DNA of 64,000 nt, from contig NZ_BOVL01000019.1 in NCBI RefSeq assembly GCF_019972155.1, positions 585,046 through 649,045 on the forward strand, in the 5' to 3' direction. Shown here one piece after another: positions 52,189-61,257 of the stretch. A model generated the notes under the pieces. The model had not been told where the DNA came from. It worked only from the letters and a program-made list of their open reading frames with translations, and searched no databases. The translations under genes and the position numbers were made by a program. The stretch comes from Bradyrhizobium sp. RD5-C2 (lineage in GTDB: Bacteria > Pseudomonadota > Alphaproteobacteria > Rhizobiales > Xanthobacteraceae). Numbering within the stretch: the stretch's first letter is position 1; each line of letters begins with the position of its first letter.

Positions 52189-52827
52189 ATGTCAAACCGG
52201 GACGGATTGCGGGAGCGAAAGAAGGAGGCGACGCGCCAGGCGATCTCGGATGTCGCGACCGAGCTGTTCGTGGCGCGCGGCTTCGACAATGTCTCGGTGG
52301 CCGAGATTGCCGAGGCCGCCGAGGTCTCCCGGATGACGGTGTTCAATTACTTCCCGCGCAAGGAAGATCTGTTCTTCGACCGTGAGGAGGAGAGCCGCCA
52401 GATTCTGAAGGCCGCCTTTGCCGAGCGACCGGCGGGCGAAGCGCCGCTGATGACGCTGCGCAGGCTGGTGCAGAGCCTGGCGGATCGGGCGCATCCGTTC
52501 GCGAAATTCACCGATGCAACGGCAAAATTCTGGCGCACCGTCGCCGAGAGCCCGGCGCTTTCGGCGCGGGCGCGCGAGATGCGTGACGAGCTGATCGATG
52601 ATCTCGCAGCCGTGCTGGCGGGCGCCATCAAGCGGCCGCTCGCCGATGCCGACGCCCGGCTCGCCGCGTCGATGGTGGTCACGGCCGTGACCGTCGCCTA
52701 TACGGAAGGGCTTCGCGAGCACAAGGCGCGCCGATCGGCGGCCTCGACACGCGAGGCTTTCCTGCAGATCATGGAGCGCAGCTTCTCGGGTATCGCGATC
52801 ATGCTGAAGGGGACGCCCTACGCGTAA
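52189..52827 (+). CDS. TetR-family transcriptional regulator
   Basis: 212 residues from ATG 52189 (MSNRDGLRERKKEATRQAIS). The N-terminal helix-turn-helix reads VAEIAEAAEVSRMTVFNYFP. The C-terminal ligand domain has no assignable ligand. Palindromes 10-40 bp upstream suggest autoregulation and control of the divergent monooxygenase. The luciferase-like gene 107 bp downstream may belong to the same regulon. Confidence 0.93.
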   Translation: MSNRDGLRERKKEATRQAISDVATELFVARGFDNVSVAEIAEAAEVSRMTVFNYFPRKEDLFFDREEESRQILKAAFAERPAGEAPLMTLRRLVQSLADRAHPFAKFTDATAKFWRTVAESPALSARAREMRDELIDDLAAVLAGAIKRPLADADARLAASMVVTAVTVAYTEGLREHKARRSAASTREAFLQIMERSFSGIAIMLKGTPYA

Positions 52828-52933
52828 TTCCCGCCGGGGCCGCATACGACAAAGCCATTGTTCTGCTGTAGCCGGGGCAGGTACTCTCCGGAGCGCGTGC
52901 GGAAGACACGCATCGAACAAAGAGAGGAAACCC

Positions 52934-54034
52934 ATGGAACTCGGATACTTCGCGATGCCGTCGCATCCGCCGGAGTGCGGACTGAAAGAGGGCCACGACT
53001 GGGATCTTCAGGTGCTGCGGTGGCTCGACGAGCTCGGCTACCAGGAAGCCTGGATCGGCGAGCACCACACCGCGCCTTGGGAGCCGCATCCGTCGCCGGA
53101 TCTGTTGATCGCGCAGGCGCTGCTGCAGACCAAGAACATCCGCATCGGACCCGGCGGCTTCCTGCTGCCGTATCATCATCCGGCGGAGCTCGCCAACCGC
53201 GTTGCGATGCTCGATCATCTCTCGAACGGCCGCTTGAACTTCGGCGTTGCGGCCTCAGGCCTGCCGAGCGACTGGGCGATGTTCAACGTCGACGGCATGT
53301 CCGGCCAGAACCGCGACATGACCCGCGAGGCGCTCGAGATCATCTTGAAGATGTGGACCGAGCCGGCTCCGTGGACCCACAAAGGCAAGTTCTGGACGGT
53401 GACCAAGCCGGACACGATGTTCGATTTCCTCAAGCCGCACATCAAGCCGCAGCAAGCACCGCATCCGCCGATCGGCGTCGCGGGGCTGTCGAAGAACTCG
53501 GATACGCTCAAGCTCGCCGGCGAGCGCGGCTTCATCCCGATGAGCCTGAACCTCAACCCGGCCTATGTCGGCAGCCACTGGGACTCGGTGGAAGCCGGCG
53601 CCGCCAAGACCGGCCGCAAGCCGAGCCGCAAGGACTGGCGGATGGTGCGCGAGGTGTTCGTCGCCGATACCGACGCGGAGGCGTGGAAGCTCTCGACCGG
53701 CGACATGATGGGCCGGATGATGGGTGAGTACTTCCTGCCGCTGCTCGGCCACTTTGGCTTCAAGGATTATTTGAAGGCCTCGCCCGACGTGCCTGACAGC
53801 GACGTCACGGTCGAGTATTGCGCCCGCAACAACTGGATCGTCGGCTCGCCCGCGACCGTCACCGAGAAGATCGAGAAGATCTATCAGGAGGTCGGCGGCT
53901 TCGGCGTGCTTTTGGTGTTCGGCTTCGACTACAAGCACAAGCCCGAAGCCTGGCACAATTCGCTGCGGCTCCTGAAGCAGGAGGTCTTGCCGAAGCTGAA
54001 GCATCTCGACGCCTCGGTCGGCCGCGCGGCGTAG
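52934..54034 (+). CDS. Luciferase-like (LLM class) flavin-dependent oxidoreductase
   Basis: 366 residues, bacterial luciferase-type TIM barrel using reduced FMN. Marks: DELGYQEAWIGEHHTAPWEP, IRIGPGGFLLPYHHPAELA, LDHLSNGRLNFGVAASG, GVAGLSKNSDTLKLAGERGF; relatives include limonene monooxygenase-type proteins. A good AGAGAGGAAA precedes ATG 52934. Next to the FAD monooxygenase and tetR, it suggests a small oxidative catabolic set; substrate unknown. A hairpin follows the stop. Confidence 0.92.
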   Translation: MELGYFAMPSHPPECGLKEGHDWDLQVLRWLDELGYQEAWIGEHHTAPWEPHPSPDLLIAQALLQTKNIRIGPGGFLLPYHHPAELANRVAMLDHLSNGRLNFGVAASGLPSDWAMFNVDGMSGQNRDMTREALEIILKMWTEPAPWTHKGKFWTVTKPDTMFDFLKPHIKPQQAPHPPIGVAGLSKNSDTLKLAGERGFIPMSLNLNPAYVGSHWDSVEAGAAKTGRKPSRKDWRMVREVFVADTDAEAWKLSTGDMMGRMMGEYFLPLLGHFGFKDYLKASPDVPDSDVTVEYCARNNWIVGSPATVTEKIEKIYQEVGGFGVLLVFGFDYKHKPEAWHNSLRLLKQEVLPKLKHLDASVGRAA

Positions 54035-54050
54035 GCTTGAGGAAGAGTGC

Positions 54051-54072
54051 GGGGCAGCGGCAACGCTGCCCC
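54051..54072. terminator. Strong hairpin between converging genes
   Basis: A 9-bp perfect stem GGGGCAGCG / CGCTGCCCC with loop GCAA lies 17 bases past the stop of the luciferase-like gene and 25 bases before the stop of the phospholipase D gene. There is no T-run, so it is likely a bidirectional, perhaps Rho-assisted, end. Confidence 0.65.
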
Positions 54073-54096
54073 GTATGTCATGACGGATCGCCGGCC

Positions 54097-55779
54097 TCAG
54101 GCCGTGCCGAGCCAGAACCGGGTTTCGATTTGCGCCCAGCCCTTGCCGATGCGGCTGCTCAGCCAGTTGTCGCCGCGCTTCAGACCCTTGTCCTTCTGGC
54201 CTTCCGGCGTGTTGCGCCAGGCCTGCCAGCGATACTGGCCGTAGATGCTGACGATGCGCGCCGCATAGGTCAGCGCCAGCTGTGAATCGCCCCTGATGAT
54301 GACAAGGTTGTCGTCGTTCTTGGTGCTGGCACGGTCGGAGAAATTGTGCGAGCCGGTCATGACCACCGGGTTCTTGCCGGCCGGATCCAGCACGATCACC
54401 TTGCTGTGCACGGCGATCATGAATTTTCCGGTGTTCTTGATCTGGTGCTGCCACCAGTCGGCGGTCTTGTCGATGCCGGCGGGCCGGATCACGTCGGCAA
54501 TCTGCTTGCCCTTGAAGACCTGCTGCTGACCGCTGCCGGCCAGCAGTTGCAGCTGATCCTTCGGACTGTCCTTGCCCTGCGCCGGGAAATTGTTGAGCAC
54601 TCCGCGCACATAGAGCTTCTTGTCCTGCGCCTTCTCCAGGATCGGGCCGAGCAGGCCCTTGTTGCCGGGATTGAGCATCAGGCACACCGCGCCATGCTCG
54701 GCGTCCTCGATCAACTTGGTCGCTTCCTTGAGATCGCCGTTCTTGGTGGTCGGCGTGAACCAGACGCTGATGTTCGAGTTGCTGACCGTGAACGGCCATT
54801 CGTGATCGCCGGCCACAGCCAGCGCCTTCGGCGACTTGCTGCCGTCGGCGTAGATCGCCTTCCAATGCCCGTGATAGGCGGCCGCGATCTTGTCGTCGGT
54901 GATCTCCAGCCCATTGTTGTTCTGGGTGCAGAGCCCGGTCCGGGTCCAGTTGGTGCTGCCGGTCCAAACCACTTTCGGCTGCTTCGCGCCGTCACAGAAC
55001 ACCGCGAACTTGTTGTGCGCGTAGCGGCTCGGCGCGATCTTGCGGCGAACGATGTCGACGTCTGCCTTCTTCAGCACGCCGGCGTTCTTCTCGGTCTCCT
55101 TTGCGGTGGCGTCGGACTTGCCGGTGCTGTTGCCGAGCACGACGTGCGCCTTGCCCTTCAGCGCGGTCAGTGCGGCGATCAATTCGGGATCGTTGAGCTC
55201 GTAGAGCGCGACATAGACGTCGACTTTGTCCTTCTTGGCCCCGGCCAGCAGGGCGAGCAAGCGCGCGCCAAGCTCGCCCTTGAGGAAGTCGCGGATCTTG
55301 TTGCCCTTGGTGGAGATCGCCTTCTCCAACGTCTGGGAGGCTTTCGGCGTGGTGCCGATTGCGCGCGACAGCCATTGTGCCGAGATCGTGCCGCGGTTGA
55401 ACCATGGCTTGAGCGGGCCCGACGGCGTAGCCGAGACGTATTCGGTCCATGTCGCCGGCGCACCGTACGCGGGCTTCACCTCGGTGGCGCCGTCCTTGAG
55501 AACCGGAACGACGCCATAGCGGACCGGTGCATCGGCCGGGGCGAGGAAATCGGTCCAGTTGGTCTTCTGCACCGGCCATTCGGTGCTCGGCCGATGATCT
55601 CCCGCCTTGTGGCCCTGCACCTGATCCTCGAACCCGACCCAGGTGTCGACGACGGTCGCGCTCTTGCCCTGCTGCTGACGATAGAGCGCAAAGCCGAGGC
55701 AGTCGGGAATCATTGCTGCGACCTCCCAAACGACGAAGATGCCGTCGGTGGTCGGAAATGCCTGAATTGTGGAAATCAT
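54097..55779 (-). CDS. Phospholipase D-like protein with two HKD motifs
   Basis: 560 residues. An N-terminal beta-rich region of about 120 residues (fibronectin-like pattern, TTDGIFVVWEVAAMIPDCLG) is followed by two PLD halves: HNKFAVFCDG then WTGSTNWTRTGL, and HSKVIVLDPAGKNPVVMTGS then HNFSDRAS. Both His and Lys are kept; in the first motif the Asp is one position further than usual. No signal peptide is seen, so cytoplasmic or secreted by another route. Substrate (lipid or nucleic acid) unknown. Confidence 0.85.
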   Translation of the reverse strand: MISTIQAFPTTDGIFVVWEVAAMIPDCLGFALYRQQQGKSATVVDTWVGFEDQVQGHKAGDHRPSTEWPVQKTNWTDFLAPADAPVRYGVVPVLKDGATEVKPAYGAPATWTEYVSATPSGPLKPWFNRGTISAQWLSRAIGTTPKASQTLEKAISTKGNKIRDFLKGELGARLLALLAGAKKDKVDVYVALYELNDPELIAALTALKGKAHVVLGNSTGKSDATAKETEKNAGVLKKADVDIVRRKIAPSRYAHNKFAVFCDGAKQPKVVWTGSTNWTRTGLCTQNNNGLEITDDKIAAAYHGHWKAIYADGSKSPKALAVAGDHEWPFTVSNSNISVWFTPTTKNGDLKEATKLIEDAEHGAVCLMLNPGNKGLLGPILEKAQDKKLYVRGVLNNFPAQGKDSPKDQLQLLAGSGQQQVFKGKQIADVIRPAGIDKTADWWQHQIKNTGKFMIAVHSKVIVLDPAGKNPVVMTGSHNFSDRASTKNDDNLVIIRGDSQLALTYAARIVSIYGQYRWQAWRNTPEGQKDKGLKRGDNWLSSRIGKGWAQIETRFWLGTA

Positions 55780-55992
55780 GGTGATGCCTCCAAATCACTG
55801 ATGAGAAGTATCCGGTCGATATGAATCTGGCGCGTCAGGGCTCAGGGAATCCGGGATGTCGCGTCGGATCGCTCCGGACGCCCGGCGGCCCATCTAGCAG
55901 GAGGAGTATGGAACAAGGCATGCAACCGAAACTATCGGCTGGATCACAGATGGATCACGCCGTGCGGACCGGTCCGCCGCGATTGCGGCTGC

Positions 55993-58260
55993 CTAGAGCA
56001 GCTTCACCGTGACCTTCGCCTTGCCCTTGTGATCGCCGTAGAACCATTTGTAGATCCAGGGCAGGCCGATCACGGCCTGGTTGACGTAGAGGAAGATCTC
56101 ACCGCTGCGATCGGCGGTGAACCTTGCCTTGTAGACCTGCGGATCGGTGTTCGGCGCCGCAAAGGGATCGAGGAAATACTCGTCGACCCCGGTTTCGCCG
56201 ACCCGCGCGATCAGCCTGAACCACGGCCGGAACAGGACGCGCCGCAGGAAGATCGTGGCGTATCCGCGCCACCGTTTCGCGCCCTCGATTGTCGAGGTCC
56301 GGTATCCGATCGGCGTCACCGCGCGCCCGGCGTCCTCCCACGGCTGCGACATCGTGATCGCGATCTCGTAACTGAACCCGGTGCGGACCTTGAGGCCGGT
56401 CGGCGCACAGATCGCGCTGGTGTCGAAATCGGCCGCATCCTGCGCAATGCCCTTGTCGACGGCGACGAGCTTGTCGGCCGCGCTCCCCTTGCAGAAGGCG
56501 CCCATCGAGTCCGCGGCATTGAACAGGAAATGGCTGAGCAGCGTTGCGCTGAACCAGACCAGCAAGGCCGTGAGCAGGAACGGCACGACATGCCGTTTCC
56601 CGGCATTGAGGATCCACTGATAGATCGTGCTGGTACGGAATCGATAGATTGCGTCGTGCATCAACCCGGAGAGCGGTGTCGGGTTGACGCGGTCACGCCA
56701 GATGATCCGCATCCTGTCGCTGATCGTTGCGCTGAGCGAACTGCCGACACCCATCAGCACGAAAACGGCGATGATGCCGCCGGCGAACCATTCCGGGTTG
56801 CCGGCGTACCAATCGGTCCACCAATGAAGTGACGTGGGCAGGAACGATTCGATGAAGCGCACCAGCTCCGAAATCATCCTGAACCAAGAGCTGAACTCGT
56901 GTTCCTTGTGCTGGTTGTGGAATAGCCAGAACGCCGCCAGATGCAGCGACGCCGCCAGCGTGGCGAAGTAGGCGATCCGCCGCATCCAGACGAAATTCCA
57001 CAGCTTCTCCTGCGCGGCATGACGCGCCGGCGCGCCGACGGGCGTTTCAAACGTCGTGGAGCCCAGCGGTGTGACCTGGCCGTTGCGGGAGACCACCACA
57101 TAGTTCGGCGGAAGCCCGATCGGGGCATAGGCATTGGCGCCGCTGTCGATCCGCTCGAACACGCTTTCGTGGATCTTCGGCATCGGCACGCTGACGCCGG
57201 CATAGGGATCGTTGCAGAGATCGGCGACTTTGCGAGGACCGTACCGGTAATAGGCGCCAAGGCCGGCCCGCGAATCGTAGAGGCGGCCATCCTTGTCCTC
57301 GGAGGACTTGATCGCCTTGATCGCATCGGGATCGGCAATCGGCGCGCTCTTGAACACAAGCCCGCGCTTGACGGCTTCGTCAACCAGCCAGGCCAGCGGC
57401 ACGAAGGCGACGGCGTCGTCCGGATAGCCGCCGCCGACATTGGCATGCATGCCGACGAACCACACCTGGACGAGGCGCTGGCCATCGATCGTTGTCGGCA
57501 CGGCCGGTGCGGGCTGTCCCGGCTCTTGCTCGGTCCAGAGCACCGGATGAAACGTCGTGCGCTCGTCGTCGAGCGCCAGCGCGTGTCGTGCCCACTTGAC
57601 CTTCGGGCTGAGAATCCGGTTCGGCAGCTCGAGCGGCCACACCCAGTTGGAGATGCCGCGTGTCATCTCGTCGATCGGCAGGCCGTAGGCCGCGACGGTG
57701 TCCCAGATGCCGATGAACTCGATCGCGGGCACCTGCTCCCGCGCGATCTCCGCATAAGGCTTGTTGCGCTGAAGGCGGTCCAGCACCGGCACGAGGATGT
57801 AGTCGCGTAGCGCGCGGAACAGCACCTCGATGCGCCAGATCGAGTGGTAGCCCGCGGCGCGGTACGCACGATAGGCCTTCACCGCGCCGTCGTGCAGCTC
57901 GGCTTCGGTGTCGGCGACGATCAGGCCCTGATCGAGGATGAGTGCGGCGAGCGTGCGCACGGTGAATGCGCCGCGGCTGAATCCGAACAGGTAGATTTGC
58001 GAGCCGTTCTGGTGGTCGTAGTTGCGGCAGATGAACTTGTAGGCATCCAGGATATTGCGCTTGAGGCCGTAGCCGAAGGCGCCGCCGAGCAGCGCAAGCG
58101 GAACGAATTTCGAGGTGCCGACGCCGTCATCATACTTGGCGGCCTGCGTATTGCCCTGCAGATCAAGCGACTGGAATATCCGCCAGACATTGGTGCGCCA
58201 GACGCTGGAAGCGGCATTGCCGGTGCCGTCGGACAGGATGATGATCTTGGGGCTCGGCAT
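55993..58260 (-). CDS. DUF2235 hydrolase-like protein with C-terminal membrane segments
   Basis: 755 residues. An N-terminal DUF2235 alpha/beta-hydrolase domain (about 1-330) begins IIILSDGTGNAASSVWRTNV and has the nucleophile elbow GFSRGAFTVRT with Ser95, then FIGIWDTVAAYGLPI and FVGMHANVGGGYPDDAVAF. Three hydrophobic segments (about 428-446, 497-516, 553-575) and a C-terminal soluble domain follow. DUF2235 proteins include type VI secretion phospholipase effectors, but no secretion genes are visible here and the membrane segments argue for an inner-membrane enzyme. Confidence 0.85.
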   Translation of the reverse strand: MPSPKIIILSDGTGNAASSVWRTNVWRIFQSLDLQGNTQAAKYDDGVGTSKFVPLALLGGAFGYGLKRNILDAYKFICRNYDHQNGSQIYLFGFSRGAFTVRTLAALILDQGLIVADTEAELHDGAVKAYRAYRAAGYHSIWRIEVLFRALRDYILVPVLDRLQRNKPYAEIAREQVPAIEFIGIWDTVAAYGLPIDEMTRGISNWVWPLELPNRILSPKVKWARHALALDDERTTFHPVLWTEQEPGQPAPAVPTTIDGQRLVQVWFVGMHANVGGGYPDDAVAFVPLAWLVDEAVKRGLVFKSAPIADPDAIKAIKSSEDKDGRLYDSRAGLGAYYRYGPRKVADLCNDPYAGVSVPMPKIHESVFERIDSGANAYAPIGLPPNYVVVSRNGQVTPLGSTTFETPVGAPARHAAQEKLWNFVWMRRIAYFATLAASLHLAAFWLFHNQHKEHEFSSWFRMISELVRFIESFLPTSLHWWTDWYAGNPEWFAGGIIAVFVLMGVGSSLSATISDRMRIIWRDRVNPTPLSGLMHDAIYRFRTSTIYQWILNAGKRHVVPFLLTALLVWFSATLLSHFLFNAADSMGAFCKGSAADKLVAVDKGIAQDAADFDTSAICAPTGLKVRTGFSYEIAITMSQPWEDAGRAVTPIGYRTSTIEGAKRWRGYATIFLRRVLFRPWFRLIARVGETGVDEYFLDPFAAPNTDPQVYKARFTADRSGEIFLYVNQAVIGLPWIYKWFYGDHKGKAKVTVKLL

Positions 58261-58482
58261 CGAAAAGACGCTCGCTGAAATGACTGAAGCGGACGGTGCA
58301 GTGTAGTGGTAGCGGATTCGATTGCTACCTTGGATCGATATTTAGTCATTCTGTGCCAAGACAGATGTGAACTGACGCACAAAAGCGTCACGAGGTCGCG
58401 GCCATGTGAGACGAGACGCCTTTCGCGCTGCTGCGAAAAGGCCTAGCCTGATAGCGGCACAATTCATTGATGAGGCACAGCA

Positions 58483-58902
58483 ATGCGCAGCCGCGTCAGA
58501 AAATTTGCCCATGTCCTGGAGCGCTTCGGTCTCGCCCTCGCGGGCGCTGCCAGCGGTCTGTTCGTCGCCATCCATGTCGGCTCGAGCGTGTCGGCGCTGA
58601 CCTCGCAGGCGTTCCTGCTGATCATGATGCTGGGCGGTGCGATCGGCTTCTATGTGGGCATCGATACGCCGCCAAAACTGTTCCATCCGAAGGACGGCAA
58701 CTCGACGCGCAAGATCGACGCGGCGGAGCTGCTGAGCGCGATCGGCACTTTCCTCGCGACCATGGTCGCGTTCTTCTCGGTCGGCGTCGTGGTGCTGCGC
58801 AGCGAGCCGGACATCGCCTGGACCGCGGCGATCATGGCGGGCTGGGTGCTCGGCGTCGCCATGCAGATCGTCGCCGGCACGATCGCCCGCACGCGGGTCT
58901 GA
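58483..58902 (+). CDS. Four-helix hypothetical membrane protein
   Basis: 139 residues with four hydrophobic helices (about 15-32, 39-58, 79-101, 110-133), a basic N-terminus (MRSRVRKFAHVLERFGLALA) and a polar loop DTPPKLFHPKDGNSTRK between helices 2 and 3. No family recognised. It stands between the DUF2235 gene (divergent) and the binding-protein gene (convergent). Confidence 0.7.
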   Translation: MRSRVRKFAHVLERFGLALAGAASGLFVAIHVGSSVSALTSQAFLLIMMLGGAIGFYVGIDTPPKLFHPKDGNSTRKIDAAELLSAIGTFLATMVAFFSVGVVVLRSEPDIAWTAAIMAGWVLGVAMQIVAGTIARTRV

Positions 58903-58939
58903 AGCGTCGTCAGGCCCGGCCGGCTACGCGCCGCCTGGC

Positions 58940-60064
58940 CTATTTGTTCGCGATCTTGGCGGGATCCTTGACGGCCTTGAAGGTCTCGTGCTCGACGCTG
59001 TAGAGCTCGCCGCCGACCCTCTCGACCCTGCGAATATAGATGTCGTGGACGACGTCGCGCGTCTTCGGGTCGATCGACATCGGGCCGCGCGGGCTTTCCC
59101 AGGCCGTGCCCTTCATGGCCTCGATCAACGCGTCGCCGTCGGTCTTGCCGCCGGTCGCCTTCAGCGCCTGGTAGATCAGATGCATGCCGTCATAGGCGCT
59201 GACGCTGATGAAGTTCGGGCGGACGTTGGCGTTGGCCTTGCGGAACGCTGCGACATAGTCGCGGTTCAGGTCGGATGGATGGGCGGCGGAGTAGAACCCC
59301 GCCGTGATCATGCCGATCATGGCATCGCTCATCCCCGGCAGGTCTTCGTCGTCGGCGATGTCGCCGGGGCCGATCAGCTTGATCCCGCTCTTGTCCAGAC
59401 CACGCTCGACAAACTGCTTGGCCAGGATGCCGGCCTGGCTGGCCGGGACGAAGATGAACAGCGTATCGGGATTGCCGTCCCGTGCACGCTGCAGGAACGG
59501 CGCGAAGTCGGGATTGGCCCGCGGCACTTTCAGCGCCTCGACGATCGCGCCGCCCGCCGCGGTGAAGCTCGCCGAAAATACGCCGGCGGCTTCGCGCCCG
59601 GGTGCCCAGTCGGATGCGATGATGGTGGCCCGCTTCGATCCGTTTCTGGCCGCCCAATCCGCCAGCACGCTGGCCTGCTGTGCGTGCGTCCAGCTGGTGC
59701 GCACGAAGTAGGGCGACCGTTCGGTCACGATCGAGGTGCCCGATACCATGACGACGGTTGCCGTCTTGCTCTCGGTGACCAGCGGTGCGAGCGCCAGCAC
59801 GCTCGGCGTCAGCCCGCCGCCGAGGATCGCGGCCTTGTCGTTGACGATCAGCTCCTGCGCGATGCGCTTGGCATTGTCGGGCACGCTGGCGTCGTCCCGG
59901 ACGATCAATTCGATCTTGCGACCGGCGACCATATCGCCGTGCTGCGCCATGTAGAGCCGCGCCCCCGCGACCGCCTGCTTGCCCACCGGTCCCAGAACGC
60001 CGGTCAACGGCATCACCAGCCCGACCTTCACGGTGTCCTGCGCTTGGGCTGGTCCCGGTTGCAC
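58940..60064 (-). CDS. Branched-chain-type ABC substrate-binding protein, frameshifted at its signal peptide
   Basis: 374 readable residues of a type I binding fold (TVKVGLVMPLTGVLGPVGKQ, AAILGGGLTPSVLALAPLVT, RSPYFVRTSWTHAQQASVLA). The only start in this frame is GTG 60064, which gives GPAQAQDTVKVG, i.e. the tail of a signal peptide. The true start, with an AGGAGG, is ATG 60117 in another frame, whose product MSRTPFAVLVGAVLAL is the missing hydrophobic part. One lost base near 60067-60075 would join them. As it stands it is either a recent pseudogene or a sequencing error. No permease or ATPase genes are adjacent. Confidence 0.8.
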   Translation of the reverse strand: MQPGPAQAQDTVKVGLVMPLTGVLGPVGKQAVAGARLYMAQHGDMVAGRKIELIVRDDASVPDNAKRIAQELIVNDKAAILGGGLTPSVLALAPLVTESKTATVVMVSGTSIVTERSPYFVRTSWTHAQQASVLADWAARNGSKRATIIASDWAPGREAAGVFSASFTAAGGAIVEALKVPRANPDFAPFLQRARDGNPDTLFIFVPASQAGILAKQFVERGLDKSGIKLIGPGDIADDEDLPGMSDAMIGMITAGFYSAAHPSDLNRDYVAAFRKANANVRPNFISVSAYDGMHLIYQALKATGGKTDGDALIEAMKGTAWESPRGPMSIDPKTRDVVHDIYIRRVERVGGELYSVEHETFKAVKDPAKIANK

Positions 60065-60129
60065 CGCCGAAGCGCCAGAACGGCGCCGACCAACACGGCA
60101 AATGGCGTTCGCGACATGGCCAGCCTCCT
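60065..60129 (-). other. Displaced start and signal-peptide fragment of the binding protein at 58940-60064
   Basis: AGGAGG (60124-60129 on the minus strand) is six bases before ATG 60117, an ideal Shine-Dalgarno. The frame reads MSRTPFAVLVGAVLALRRCN and then leaves the family. A +1 correction after GALAL-type residues restores ASAVQPGPAQAQDTVKVG, a normal signal-peptidase region. Confidence 0.65.
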
Positions 60130-60282
60130 GCGGGTCCGGAAATGATGCCGGGCAGGCTCGCGACTATCGGCTTCGCCGCAGGGAAGTCCTGATCAAGAAG
60201 TGACAGAACGACGAATTTCCTGCTAAATTTCTCCGATTGATGCCGTCTGTGGGCATGGAGTGACCCGGCGACTGATTCCGTT

Positions 60283-61257
60283 TTGATATTTGATTGCTTT
60301 GTGCTCGATCTCGCCCGCGGCGTCGCGCGCGTGGATGGCGTCGAGCTCGATCTCAGGCCGAAATCATTCGCGGTTCTCCGCCATCTCGCCGGCAATGCCG
60401 GACGGTTGGTATCCAAGCAGGATTTGCACGAGGCGGTCTGGGGCAACGTCGCCGTTTCGGATGACTCGCTGGTCCAATGCATTCGCGAGTTGCGCCTGAA
60501 ACTGCGGGATGACGACCACCGCATCATCAAGACGGTGTCTCGCCGGGGCTACCGGCTCGACGCCGAGCCCGCTCCGCTATCGCGCGACCATGGACCGCAG
60601 CATGTCCTGCGCGAGCCGTCGACTGCCCGGGGCGTTGCAGCACGTTTGGCCATGCTTCCCCGATGGTTGCTGGTCGCCGGCCTGTCGGTGATCGCCTTCG
60701 CGACGCTCGCATCGGCGCCGCCGATTGCCAACGGGATGTGGCATCCGCTGGCACAATTGGCGAACTGGCTTGCGCCGCAGGATCACGGCATCGTGCCGGA
60801 TCAGGATGTTGAGCGGATCACCGCGCTGGCGGCCGAGAAGCAATTGCCGCTTCCCGCTTATCGCGTTCACGCGCCGGCCAGTGACGTGCCGGACAATATT
60901 CGCCGCTTTCTCGGCGTGTGGGTAAGCGGTGAGGGATGGATCAACTCGCACCGCCAATTCATGATGATCGTCACCAATGTCAATCGGGACGGTGTTGCGA
61001 CCGGCTACCTCGTGAACGGGCCGGCGATGCCGCACAGCCGAGTGCCCGGGCCCGGCTTTTCCGGAGGCTTCACCGGATATGTCCTCGACGACGTCTTGCG
61101 ATATGACGGCAATACGGGACTGCATTCTGCATCCATCACCGCGGACGGACGGATCGAGTTCAAGCTCGTCTTCCGCGAGGGAGGCACCAGTGTTGTGTTC
61201 CTCGAACCGCTCTGGACGCTCGCCAACCCAGGTCGTGTCGCACGCAATCAAACCTGA
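60283..61257 (+). CDS. ToxR/CadC-like membrane-spanning winged-helix regulator
   Basis: 324 residues. An OmpR/PhoB-type winged helix (about 5-95; LDLRPKSFAVLRHLAGNAGR, VSDDSLVQCIRELRLKL, IKTVSRRGYRLDAEP) without a receiver domain, one membrane helix (about 128-146, WLLVAGLSVIAFATLASAPP) and a periplasmic domain of about 175 residues of unknown fold. It should sense a periplasmic signal and act on DNA at the membrane. The start is TTG 60283; no better ATG is in frame. Divergent from the frameshifted binding protein. Confidence 0.82.
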   Translation: MIFDCFVLDLARGVARVDGVELDLRPKSFAVLRHLAGNAGRLVSKQDLHEAVWGNVAVSDDSLVQCIRELRLKLRDDDHRIIKTVSRRGYRLDAEPAPLSRDHGPQHVLREPSTARGVAARLAMLPRWLLVAGLSVIAFATLASAPPIANGMWHPLAQLANWLAPQDHGIVPDQDVERITALAAEKQLPLPAYRVHAPASDVPDNIRRFLGVWVSGEGWINSHRQFMMIVTNVNRDGVATGYLVNGPAMPHSRVPGPGFSGGFTGYVLDDVLRYDGNTGLHSASITADGRIEFKLVFREGGTSVVFLEPLWTLANPGRVARNQT

